A stretch of 64,000 nucleotides of DNA. It comes from Anagrus nilaparvatae. Lineage: Eukaryota; Arthropoda; Insecta; Hymenoptera; Mymaridae. Each line of letters begins with the position of its first letter. Within the stretch, counting starts at the first letter, position 1. The DNA lies in the NCBI GenBank assembly GCA_022575985.1, contig JAKSXM010000002.1, forward strand, positions 16,913,001-16,977,000. The letters are read 5' to 3'. The translations under genes and the position numbers were made by a program. Shown in pieces: positions 51,487 through 63,196 of this stretch. The notes under the pieces were generated by a model. It was not told the origin of the DNA and made no database searches. It worked only from the letters and a program-made list of their open reading frames with translations.

Positions 51487-52442
51487 ACGTTTTGATAAAA
51501 ATAATCAGTTAATGAATTTTAGTAATTAATTATTTTGTTCTAATTTACTTTCTGTAGTGGGTAAAAATAAAATATAATATACAAATTGATTTACACAATG
51601 CATACATTTTTTATTTTCAATTAGAAATTCTGGATAAAAAAATATAATTTTTATTATTTTTTTGGCTTTTTAATAAACCTTACTGAATACTGATAAAGAA
51701 ATTAATTAATTTTAGCGTGTAATTTAAAAAAAAAGGCCTCAAAAAGGAAAAATTTAATTCTGTATTCAAGATTAATGCCCTGGTTTATAATATTATTTTA
51801 TTGATATAATAAATAACTTAAGACCTATTTCTATAAAAAAGGAAAAAGAAAAATTTTTTATCTATGAAAAGAAAATTATGAATTTTCAAAAAGTAATTAT
51901 AAATTTCTTTTGTGTTTACTTATTGACCACGCACCTTGGTTATAAGAATGGATAAAAAAGCTTTTCTTAATTGCACAATAAAATTAGGCAATTTCGTGTA
52001 CAAAATTCAAACAAAAATTGCAGGCAAAAAAAATGAATTCATCATGTGGTCAGAGAAATTCTAGTTAAAGTTTTATTATTTTAAATAAAACTCGAATAAT
52101 ATTTTTCTAATGTTGCAATTCAATAAAATGTATTAATTTATTTAATTATAGTTATAAGAAAACACTCAAAGAAGTATTTTATAAAATAAAAAAAGTTATT
52201 TTTATAATTGTACTTATTACGAGTACTTCAAATGCAAAAAAGAAAAAAATCCGATATGAAAGTTAATCATATCTTACATTATAATATATAGTATATAATA
52301 TATAAACAAAAAGCAATAATACAAACGCAATTTTCGGTTTTTTTTAAATTTAAATTAAAAATTTTTAAAAAAATTATTAAGTTAAGAAATTACTATAAAT
52401 CGAATTAAATTTTGTTTAAAAAACTAAGGAATGGTATATATT

Positions 52443-52650
52443 TTTGTCCTTGGCCACAAAAGTAAAGAATGGCCCAAATTGCACGTAAATTATGGTAAAC
52501 TGCGATTTGGGGCATCCTTTTTTTGTGGCCAAGGACAAAACATAATTTTTCTTGCTCAGTGTCGAGAAAATGCGTTTTTTCGAATAGCGCAGCGGCCAGA
52601 AAACACGCACTTTCTGGACACTAACAAGAAAAAATATTTTTTTGTAAATG
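52443..52650. repeat. Palindromic repeat family P, copy 5, with second hairpin
   Basis: A clean palindrome at 52443-52540: TTTGTCCTTGGCCACAAAAG on the left pairs with CTTTTTTTGTGGCCAAGGAC on the right, and GGCCCAAATTGCACG pairs with TGCGATTTGGGGC. It is followed by a second hairpin (GTGTCGAGAAAATGCG, then AGCGCAGCGGCC, then CGCACTTTCTGGACAC). This is the composite of 49.1-49.3 kb in the opposite orientation. Confidence 0.8.
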
Positions 52651-52663
52651 TTTCATAAGTTTT

Positions 52664-54100
52664 TTATGATTCAAACAAATTTATTAAACAATTTTTGAAA
52701 TCGTTTTTCAATTTTTCTAACTTATCACTAGAGATGTTAGGCCAGTTTTTTTGTACCAATTCTTTTACTTGAACAGCTACCTTTTCTTCATCAGGCAGTC
52801 CAAGGTCTTCAAAACTTATTCCCTGCAAATCTGGGCCACAATACTTTTCCTCTTTAATATGGACTACATTTTCGACAACAACTTTAACTTCGTCAGTTTT
52901 TGCTGCTTCTGGCCAATAAGAAATAAAAATTATCATCAGTTGCACTAAAATATATCTATTTGTTCAACAAGGGAAAAAAAATAGGATTTGGCTTTCAATG
53001 CAGTTGTATGCATGAGTGAGCGTAGCGAACGAGTGCAGACAGCATTGAAAGTAAAATTTCCTACATTTTTTCCCGTGTTCAACTCATAGTTTTTCATTAA
53101 AAGCGAAAAAAAGATCGCCCGAAAGTAAGAAAGTAGATCTTTTTTGCAGCGTGTAATGAAAAATATTTTCTATACTTACCATCATTTGTGATTACTTTAT
53201 TTTCCCTCAATTTTGGATCTCCAATCGTTGCATTCTCCTCAATTATTGGCTCAAATCCAGAATTCTTAATATTTTTCAAATAAGATTCTTGTTTCTTTTC
53301 ACTAGAATAAACCTGAAGATCTAACTTTTCACAAGTCTTATTACCATTCGCTTGTATTTTTGTAAATAAACTTGATTTAGCTTTCTCTGCGTGGCTTTTA
53401 AGGTGATTAATTAATATGATTTTGCGACTAAAAGATTGCTTACAGTTGTTACCAGTATTAAATGACTTTTTTGAATAAACTGTTTCCTGAAATGGTCACA
53501 ATTAAATTCCTTTATCCCAGAGTGAATTTTTTGATGATTGTAAAGACTACTATTTTTGGTAAAAGTTTTTTGACATTGTTGACATTTGTATGGTCTTTCA
53601 CCAGAGTGAACTCGAACATGTATTACTAATTGACATTTTCGAATAAAATTTTTGTTGCAATGTTCGCAATTAAATTTCTTTAGACCAGAGTGAATTTTTT
53701 GATGATTGTAAAGACTACTATTTTGTGTAAAAGTTTTTTGACATTGTTGACATTTGTATGGTCTTTCACCAGAGTGAACTCGAACATGTTTTACTAATTG
53801 ACTTTTTTGAATAAAATTTTTGTTGCAATGTTCGCAATTAAATTTCTTAAGACCAGAGTGAATTTTTTTAATACGATAAAGATGACTTGATTGTGTAAAA
53901 TTTTTATTACACTCTTGACATTTATACGGTCTTTCACTTGTGTGAACTCGAAAATGGATTACCAAATAACTTTTTTGAATAAAATTTTTGTTGCAATATT
54001 CGCATTTAAATTTCTTTAGACCAGAGTGAATTTTTTTATGCTGATTAAGTGATTGTTTAGATTTATAAGTTTTTGAGCATTCGCCACACTTGTTTTCCAT
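52664..54100 (-). pseudogene. C2H2 zinc-finger protein gene with a frameshift
   Basis: From the ATG at 54100 the frame encodes seven C2H2-type units joined by HSGLKKFxC and HSGERPYKC linkers, then an eighth (CDHFRKQFIQKSHL) that has lost its second Cys. Finger 3 lacks its first His (HLYRIKKIH). After the A-run at about 53474-53479 the frame drifts to a stop at 53411. The neighbouring frame instead continues with CKQSFSRKIILINHLKSH, a finger C-terminal half, and a charged tail to 53180. It then splices (gtaagt/ccag, in phase) to a last exon 52908-52664 ending KLKNDFKNCLINLFES. One missing A would explain the whole break. It is either a recent pseudogene or an assembly error in a live gene. Such proteins bind DNA; the target is unknown. 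Confidence 0.72.
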
Positions 54101-56339
54101 ATTCTAAGAAATAAGTTTTTTGGATAGCTGTGAAAATTTAGATTATTATGTTATCAAAATAGATGTTATGTAAAATTAGTTTATATTATGTAAAATTAGT
54201 TTATATTAGTTTATATTATATTAGTTTATTTATATATTAGTTTATATTCTGAAATATCAACTGTAACTATACCTATAATTTCGAATGCTAATAAGTATAT
54301 TCCAGAATTTAATAAGTCTTTATAATTTATAGGTACGGATATTTTGTTTTCAAAATATTAATTTGTTATATTAATTTAAAAAATAAAATTTTTAATCTTT
54401 TCTCAACTTATATTCCTTTACCGAGAGTTCCAAGCAACAAACTAAACTCAAAAATGCAAGAATTTCGGAGGTTAATATTTTTGCCCCCCACTACAGAAAA
54501 TGCAGTACTTTGACTTGTTTATTTACTTTACCAAAAATTTAGTAACTTTCATCGACAAAGAAATTTAAAGGAAATAAGAATTCCGGCTTATTTTACGTAT
54601 TAACAAGAAAAATTAAAAATAAATAATAATATAGTAGATTTTTATGTAGAATTACACTTATTTGTTTATGGGAGCAAAATTTAATATCATATATGAAATC
54701 CTATTTTTTGAAATTCAGAATCTCAGTTATTTATTGGTAAAAAACCATAAATAAAAATTAAATTTTAATTATTTTATTGTTCAATTTTTTTCTAGAAAGT
54801 ATTAATTTTAGAAACGTCGTTTTTACTCGATTTCTAGGATCTGGTACTTAATTTTATGAACATTTTTTTCTCAAAATTTTTTCCCTTTAAAAAATACAAA
54901 AAAACACTAATTTTATTTTTTCTTTTTGGCGCAATACCTAATTTATTTCTTTTAAAGTATTAATTCCTAGAAATATCGTTTTTACTTGATACCAGAATCT
55001 AATAATTAATTTGTTGACAATTTTAAATTTATAATAATATAATATAATTTTAAATTGATATTCTAATTTTTTTTAAAAGAAAATATTAATCGTTTGTACT
55101 CCACTTCTGGAATTTGATATATCAGAAATCAAGTATATTTTAAAAAAATTTTTTTCTAAAACTATTTTAAATAAGAAAATAAAAAATAGGTACACAATTT
55201 TTTTTTCTTCTTTTTTTTTATATAAAAAGTTTAATTTTTTCCGTTTAAATGTTCAACTGACATTTATTATTAAGGGAAAGATGATTTTTAGTTTTTCTTA
55301 TAACATTATACTTTACTAGGTAAAAGAGACCATTAAGAAAACATTTTGTTATTGTTAATGAGGAACCATAGTGCCAATTATTTGGCAGCTTTTATTGGAT
55401 TGCGCATGTGTGTGAAATCGCCAAAATACGTTTATTGTTTTCAAATTGAAATTTCTCAAAGCAAAAGTTCCATATGCTTAAATAAATTTAAAAAAAAAAA
55501 TTATCAGAATGCATTTTTAATTCAGTGTAGGTAATATACGTATTACGTACCTATCAAATTTTAATTTAGATCAATGAAATTATCAATAAAATAATAAAAA
55601 TATTAATTTTTGAAATATCAAACTTTATTAATATTAAAAATGAAACTTAGGTATACAGATAGTTGGCTACATACTTTTTTTACATAATTATAATAGGTAT
55701 ATACTTAAAATTAGTTTTATAGTGATTATAAATTAACATGAATCAAGAACAAGATTTTATAGCTTATATATTTATAATATAAAATACTATAAAACTGTGA
55801 TACAAAATTTAAAATATTAAGTAAATTAATTTATTCTATAATCCTCACATATAATTGTTAATCAATTAAAATAGTAATTGTAATAGAAAAAAACAGAAGT
55901 TAAATAAAAATAATATAAAAGACACAATTTTTTTTTCATTTTAATTTTTTTTTTATTCCTGGTCAAAAATTTTAAAGAAAATATATCTTTTTTAAAGTAT
56001 TATTCATGTATCTACAAAAATACATTTGTATTATTTAGATCAAACCAACTTCATAAATTATTTAATGTATGTTTTTCTATTTAAAAAAATTCAAGTAAAT
56101 CTCAGAACTAATGAAAATAAGTAAGATTCAAAATATTATAAGTATATCAGCAAATAATAAAAAATTTAATTTAAAATCGTTAAAAATTAGTATAGCAACA
56201 TATAAAAGAGTAATGCTTTTCTTTTTGATTACCTATACCTTTTAAGTAATGACAATCTCAAATTACAACGATGTACAGAAACTTTGCAAGAAACTTACAA
56301 ATATTTCAAATATTACAATATCTTTAAAAAGTAAGAAAT
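54101..56339. other. Intergenic region with R1 relative
   Basis: No gene seen. A short tandem (TTATATTAG-rich, about 54178-54245) is followed by a diverged R1 relative at about 54780-55420 (GATTTCTAGGATCTGGTACT, GCAATACCTAATTTATTTC, GAGGAACCATAGTGCCAATT). The rest is AT-rich sequence without structure that I recognise. Confidence 0.55.
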
Positions 56340-57977
56340 TTAATGATCTTCAACATTAAAGTGAGCTTTTGCTATTTTCATTAATACCTCAGTAAAATTA
56401 TTTTCCCAATCCATTCCACTAATGCCCAAATGATCAAATTTCTTTTTATCAACTTCTTCTTCAATTGATAAAGATGATCCATTATATAGATGTTTTATTT
56501 TAAAAATATTATCAAATTTATGAATAATTAATTTTAAAATATATTTATCTTGACGATCATTTTTAATCTTCTTAGCAATTTCACAGAACTTTTTAGTTAT
56601 ATTTTTACAAGAAGAAATATCAATTTTTTCTAATTTTGGAGATTTATCTACTAAGTTAATTAATTCTTTATTAGTAATATCAGTATGATTGACAATCAAA
56701 TATTTTAAATTTGGAAATGAATTAACAGCTAAATTATTTAATCCTCTTTCTGAAAATTGGCAATCATCTAAATCAAGATGTTTCAAATTTTTTAATTGAC
56801 TCAAAGCTACTAATATATCATCTATTACTCGACTGCTTAAATGAATTTTAATTGATTCAAGATTTTTTAATTGACTGAAATAGCTTATTTTAGTCTTTGA
56901 CCAGCTGTTGGTTGAAGAATATTCGCTTATATCTAGCTCCCTTAAATTTTCACATTTAGTTAAGCCATGCATAAATTCTTCTGTAATAATATGAATCATA
57001 CTTTTAAACTTTCGTAAGTTTTTGAATTCATGTAAAGAATAATATGACATTCTATCATAGTCACTAAAATCCATCTCCAAGACTTCCAAGTGTTGTTTTG
57101 GTATATCATTCATAAATGATCTATCACCTCCTAATGAGTCAAGCAATTGTAGTTTTTTTATATTTTTTTGTTTAAAAATTAATTCTGATAGTCCATCAAT
57201 CGGTCCCTTGTTCAAAATTGTAAAGTCTTCAATACTTTCACAATTACTTTTATTTAGCGCTTTAACAATTTTAGTCATTAACGGATCATTATATTGGGAG
57301 CATGCATATTTCATCTTTTTTACATTTTTTAATTTCTTTAAAAAGTTCAATAAACAATTGGTGTTTCTTATTTTGGAACTAACTATTTCCACTTCTTCAA
57401 TTTGGAATGGTTGTAATTCAAGCAAACAGTTTCCATCAATAGCTACAGATTCCAAATAAATTCTTCTAAGATTAGCATTTTTTTTAAAAAGTGATTCAAT
57501 ATTTGCATCAGTTACAATATTTTTTTCCATCATAAAATCAATTATAGCTAGTTTTGTCAAATTATTGCAATATTTTTCTATTTCTTTAAGAATTCGAAAG
57601 TAATCTATATTACAGTTACCATATAAAGTTAAAGATAAAATGTTTAAGTAAGATCCATATTTTTTTTAAAAATTGCTAATAATTGGAATAAACTTCTGGT
57701 TTGGTTCATCAAGTCCAAGAAATTCACTTTGGAAATCATAATCAATACATAAACTTTTTACGCTACTCCATGTCTTTTCAATGGCATAATTCCACTTTTT
57801 ACATACCAAAGAAGCCTTAACTTTTTCAACTACTGTTAAATATTCAAAAATTTCTATTAAAATATCTTCTAGAAGACAATCTATGGTATTCTGATCAACT
57901 TTAGAAGAACTATCAGAGTATTCCGAAATTCGGGCGCACGGAGCTAGGGTGTTCCAAAAATCGTGCGCGCCGCGCAA
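56340..57977 (-). pseudogene. F-box/leucine-rich-repeat paralog with one in-frame stop
   Basis: One continuous frame aligns along its whole length with the intact F-box/LRR protein at 47339-48914. The F-box is at the upstream end (LLEDILIEIFEYLTVVEKVK, VCKKWNYAI), followed by LRRs such as LKNLKHLDLDDCQFSERGLN and SPKLEKIDISSCKNITKKFC. A single TAA at 57666-57668 interrupts the frame where the paralog has TTA (Leu, in YFLQKYG). After it the frame stays open for another 442 codons. The C-terminus extends about 20 residues beyond the paralog. Upstream the match ends at about residue 20 in a GC-rich stretch, so the true first exon is not identified. Apart from the stop it shows no decay, so it is a very young pseudogene, a polymorphism or a sequencing error. 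Confidence 0.78.
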
Positions 57978-58889
57978 GTCAGCGGAGATAATACGTACTA
58001 GAAGTTACACTAAGTCTAATACATATTATGACTAATACGTTTACGTATTTTATTTTTAAAACGTATTAACCTCAAAAAATATGATAAACAATAACTTATA
58101 AAATTTTTACTCATCTGATTTTTACAAAAGTAATAAAAAATGTAGCACAGTATTTTTTGTTTTAATAGTCAGGAAGTAAATAATTATTAATAAAAGAAAT
58201 CATTGCTAAATACAAAAAAGGTACCCCAAAGCATGAAATTTTATTTTCTTTTGAATTTTTTTTAATAAGAGCTATTAGTTTGTTATTTGTATAATTTATT
58301 CTCATAATTATCTATCTATTTTTTATGCAAAAGTAATAAAAATATTTTTTAAAATATTCGTTTTATTAATTTTAGATTTGAAAACTTAGAAGGTAATATG
58401 GTTTCAGTGTAAGCAATTCCTCATACACCTGTAATTCGATATGTAAAATTACAAGTGTGCTTTATTACATGATGAATTGATGCATTAACTTGCATAAAAT
58501 ATTTGACTGCAAATTGCAAATTTTAAAAAATGGATCTAGATTGTAGATATCAATAAGAAATAATTTTTTTTTTAGATGTCTATTTTTAAGTTGATGTTTT
58601 AAATGTATTGGAATTTTTTTTTGGAGATTCCTCAACATCGAGACAAGTGTATAGTTGCAAATATACCTTTTGACGATTAAAGAAAGTTCAAAAAATTAGT
58701 TTTAGTTTTTTATAAGCAAGTGTTGTGTGCTTCGAATTGAACTATAACAATTACTACATTCTTAATATATATAATTTATTTATTATTATTATATTATTAC
58801 ATAAATATATATAATAAATTTACTTATTATTATTAAAAAAAAAAGAAGAATTTATTTATTTAAATTTAAAAAAAAATCTTATTTAATCC
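57978..58889. other. Short intergenic region
   Basis: AT-rich, with no gene or mobile element recognised. The boundary near 57925-57985 is unusually GC-rich (GTGCGCGCCGCGC) for this window. Confidence 0.55.
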
Positions 58890-60529
58890 TTAAATACAAG
58901 CATTATTATTTGTTTTAAAATCTTCACTTATAGAAACATTTTGGTTCAAAGTTTCACCTTCAGCAACAATATATAAATTATTTTGAGATCTTAAGATATC
59001 ATTTTGTGTAAGAAGTGTTCCATGTATTTGACGAAGCAAATTTGTTGCTTCTAATAAAAGATTATTTTCACAAGCAGAAATTTCTAAAAAAAAATTTTAA
59101 TTTTAAGTATTTTTTAAGATTTTAAAAATGATGCACATGCACATTTTATTTATTTAAAATATAAATTTACCTTTACTTTTATTTACTGATATATATGTAC
59201 ATTGCAGTTCCTGATCAACTGTTTGAGTTTCTTTGTTTGAAACCTGCTTTATTACCTCATCATCAGTTTGCATAGCGGTGTTCTGCATTGAGAATTTAAT
59301 TTTTTCAGCAACAAGAGTAGATGAATTTTCTCGTTCACTATTAGAATTTTCAGCACCTATTGTTATCTCATCAGTTTGCATGGCAGTGTTCCGCATTGGA
59401 CATTTGATTTTTTCATCAATAAGTGTAGGTGAATTTTCCCTTTTACCATTAGAATTTTCAGCACTTACTGGTTTTGAAGAAGGTGACTTATTTAGAAGGT
59501 AATTTATTTCAGAACCTGGATCTGTAAAATATTTATTTTCTACTACTGCTGTAGCCACTGGTTCAACAAATTTGATGTTATTACTAATATTTTTGATTGG
59601 CTGTTTTGGACAGAATTTATCAAAAGACTCGACTGGTTTACTTTCCAAAAAAGATGTTAATGGTGTGTTTGAAAATTCAAGGTTTTGTTTTTCAGCAGAG
59701 TTAGTTTTTTTAAGTATAGAGGTGTCGGTTGAGAATTTTCTTTTCTTAGGAGTACTTAATGTTTCAAGTACATCTTCACTTTGACAGTCAACCGCTGAAA
59801 TCAGTTCTATATCTCCCGACAAGTCTTCATCGCTTGAAACTGATACAGGCCTTTCATAATTAATTAATTCTTTGTCATCATTTAATTCTTTATCAAAAAC
59901 ATCTTCACGAGGAAAATCTTTTGATGAGGCTGGAGTAATCAATGATTCACTATTGTTTTGACTTTTAGCTTCCAATAGTTTTTGAGATTTCTCTACTCTT
60001 TTTAAGGAATTGATTACTTTTGAATCTCTTGATTGGTTTTTTATGCAAATTCCTTGATTTAATTTTCTATTGGCGTTTCTTCTCATTACATTAAATGACT
60101 AAAAAGATAAAAGTAACAATAAAGTGACCTGTAAATTTATTTAAATATTCAATAAAAATTTCTGTATTTACTTGCTTCCAAGCAGTAATATCTTTTTTCG
60201 CTCCACCTGGAAAACTATTCAGATCTTGCATGGCTAATTTCCACGTGTCAGCCATCGTGTATTCAGAGTTTTTATCTGATAAACCCGGAAACATGGAAAT
60301 ATATTGTAATAAACGGTCCAATTGAGACCTTGAAGCCTTAGTTATGGGCTTATCATTTTCTTCAGAACTGAAAAAAAGAGAACAAAATTACTTTATGCAA
60401 AAGTAAACATTTTTGCAATTTTAATTGAAACTTGCTTATTTTGCAAAACTAGCAGTTTGATATGTACAGGTAAACTGAGAAAAATAAGCAGAATAAAAAA
60501 GCAAAAAAAATAAAAATAAATTACCTCAT
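58890..60529 (-). CDS. Myb/SANT-like (zeste/NAIF1-type) DNA-binding protein, 440 aa
   Basis: Four exons join in phase on the minus strand (1323 bp): 60529-60525 (only ATGAG), 60367-60172, 60098-59171, 59083-58890. Residues about 8-85 resemble the Myb/SANT-like domain of zeste/NAIF1-type proteins: SRSQLDRLLQYISMFPGLSD, TWKLAMQDLNSFPGGAKKDI, TAWKQSFNVMRRNANRK. The domain spans the exon 2/3 junction without a gap, which supports the splice. The middle is disordered and Ser/Glu-rich, with a duplicated unit (MRNTAMQTDE and MQNTAMQTDD, each preceded by AENSN...REN). The C-terminal ~60 residues look like a coiled coil (ACENNLLLEATNLLRQIHGT). Such proteins often act as transcription factors or derive from Harbinger transposon partners. 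The 5-bp coding first exon is unusual, and its start is the weakest part of the model. Confidence 0.75.
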
Positions 60530-61931
60530 TTTCTAAAATAATTTGAAAAACTACTACAAATGTATTAAACTATTTTATTATACCAAATTCTTAAATTGTT
60601 AAAACACAAATTATGATCTTAAATCACATAAACATTCAATAAAAAATTCTAATATCCATTGATCCTAATGTATATGCTTAACTTGTTGCAGCACGATTTG
60701 GTATGATTTTCAGCTTCTATACAGGGTGTCTAGTAGCTTTGCACATATGCAAGCATTTACTTTTTCACCCTCACATTGTACATGTAGAACACCATGTGTG
60801 TGCGTCAGAAAGGTTAGGTATGCAGAATATAAATTTAAATTTAAATTAGATCCTGTTCTGGGAATCCCAATTTCGCAAAGATTAAACTGCCAAAATCGAA
60901 AAATTGGTACAAACGAAAACTCTTAGGGTAAAAGCTAACCCTTAGGACAAAACTGGGTTTCAAATTTTGCCTCAAGTCTATGTTTAGACTCTTAAATCCA
61001 TATAAATATATATTATGGGGTTGAAAATGACCGAAAACTACTCCAAAGCATTAAAAAACGAAGAAAAAAAATGGGAAAAAATTTTTTTTATTTTTTTGTT
61101 CATCAATTTTAAGACTAACAACATATATTGCATCCAAAAAATTTGGATATCGCAGTTTACCATTTATCATTCAAGTGCGATCTGTGTCAATTTTTTTTTT
61201 GCTCCCTTGATTGAAAATGTACTATTTCTTATAAGAAAAAAAAAATTTCTTATAAGGTAATTACCTCTATCAAAGAAAATTTACACATGAACTTTGATCA
61301 AAAAATGAGAAAAAAATTGACATAATCAAAGCTGTGGATTTATGCGCTATCTGGTTAATCATTTATTTTTGTAGCCATAGCTCATTGTTTAAAAAAAAAA
61401 TTAAATTGCTGGATTTTATTATTTTTTAACTCATTAACGCCGACGCGGAGAGTTTTGGAAATGGAAAAAAAGCAATAACTTCGATTGGTATTGCCCGTTT
61501 TACCCCTTTTGGCCCAATTTTTTGAGCACATGCAAGAGCTATAGGTCAAAACTAATGATGGGTTTTAATGAAAAATTTTTTAGGCATGTACCTGCAAGGG
61601 AAATTGTTATTTTTCACCATTTCCAAAACTCTCCGCGTCGGCGTTAATGAGTTAACATAATTTTGCTTCAAAATGAAGTTTCGACTTTTTTCACATATTT
61701 CAAAACCGAAATTTTGTTAATCTTACATTTTTTCACCATTATTTGGGAATTACCATGTTAATTGGTACAATACTTTTTTTCTCTTGTCACTATTTTTCAA
61801 ATTTGGCGCTGATTTAAAAATATAGCAGATATAGCCAATAAAACATTAACCACATTCTCTTTTTTAACGCTTCTTTAGTTTGAAGCAGATTTTTGCTTGT
61901 CTACACCTATGTTTATTTTTACAAAATAAAA
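60530..61931. promoter_or_regulatory. Divergent intergenic region between two Myb/SANT-like genes
   Basis: The two Myb/SANT-like genes start head to head across 1.4 kb, so both promoters should lie here. Apart from the TTAA-flanked MITE at 61436-61655 nothing specific is recognised; core promoter motifs cannot be placed with confidence. Confidence 0.4.
61436..61655. mobile_element. TTAA-flanked MITE with 39-bp perfect inverted repeats
   Basis: 220 bp including flanking TTAA on both sides. The left end reads TTAACTCATTAACGCCGACG and continues CGGAGAGTTTTGGAAATGG; the right end is its exact reverse complement for 39 bp. A TTAA target site suggests piggyBac-type mobilisation. The GC-rich CGCCGACGCGGAG stands out from the surroundings. 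It has no coding capacity. A similar TTAACGCCGGCGCG occurs near 4566. Confidence 0.88.
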
Positions 61932-63196
61932 ATGGAAAAAACAGTTATATCTCTGGAAGATCCTGAATTTGGTAAAAAATATATAATTAAAGTGTCTATA
62001 GAGAAAGCCAAAAAAATTGAAAACGGTAGGTACTTTTATAATTTAATTTTATCTACATAACCTAATGTATATCTATTTACATTTTTTAACTTTATTAGAT
62101 GCTAGCTATAGGCAAAAAATGATTATGTTAGCTAAAAAGCTTTATTTAGAAAAAAATATTGCTTATGAAGCTCTTGATGAATCTAATTTAAATTATGTGC
62201 AAGATGCTGCAGCACAAAAAGATAATCTAGTAGATAACAGTCGTTATGAAAGTTCCTCAGAAGCTGAATCTGAGTTATCAGATGATAATAATATTAATGA
62301 TGATAATAACTCATCATATGAAATTCAATCATGTTCTGAACAATCAGAAATTGAAGATGAAGAAGAAGAAAAGCTAGCAAAAAAGATGAGGACCCAGCAA
62401 AGCAAAAATATTAACCAAATAGAATATGAGAAATTTTTATCTAATAAAACTCAAGCATATCATCGACAAGTGTTAAATACAATTGAATCTTCTGACCCAC
62501 ATCATTCTAACATTCAAAAAAAGTCTGAAAAAACAAAAGGTAAAGAGGAAAGCAAAAAGAACTTGAACGTTGGATGCGAAAATACAAAAGGTATAATAAT
62601 TCTCTGTTCTAACAATAAGCTCATTTATAAATTTTGAATTCTTAAAATAATTTTAAATCTTATTAGAAATACTACAATGGACTAGGCCAATGATTGTTTT
62701 ACTTATATATTCTTACAAAAAATATAAGAAATGCTTTTCGGATCCAAAAATTCTAGTCACAAAATCTTGGAATAAAGTTGGCCAAGAAATGCGAAAAAAC
62801 TATGATTTAACCGATGAGCAATGTAGGAAAAAATGGTCAGCCCTAGTTAAGAATTATGAAAACACTAAGAAACACAATGGAAAAAGTGGAAATTCTAGAA
62901 TGAATTTTGAATTTTATGATGATATGGACGAGGCTTTGCAAAAAGACGTTAGGGTTGATCCTATTTCTACAGCTACATCAGATAAATTAGATTCAGGCGA
63001 GGAAAGTGATTTAGACTTGGAAGGAAATATTAGGAAAAAAAAAGTTAAACTAAGTAATAGGGAATTAATGGCTAAGTTAATTACAGAAAAAGAAACTAGT
63101 CGCAAAGAAAAGCGAAAACAAGCTGAAAAAAAAATTGAAGTATCTACAAAACTGGTTAACGTTGTTGAAAATATTTTAAAAAAAATTAATGATTAG
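61932..63196 (+). CDS. Myb/SANT-like (trihelix/MADF-like) protein, 371 aa
   Basis: Three exons join in phase (1116 bp): 61932-62025, 62099-62590, 62667-63196. The N-terminal ~60 residues (SLEDPEFGKKYIIKVSIEKA) are followed by an acidic Ser/Asp/Glu-rich linker. Residues about 197-275 form a trihelix/MADF-like domain: WTRPMIVLLIYSYKKYKKCF, WNKVGQEMRKNYDLTDEQCR, KKWSALVKNYENTKKHNG. The conserved aromatics (W, then W of WNKV, then W of KKW) are at the expected spacing. The C-terminal ~65 residues are a Lys/Glu-rich coiled coil ending VENILKKIND, a layout typical of insect DNA-binding adaptors that dimerise through the tail. The target is unknown. Confidence 0.8.
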
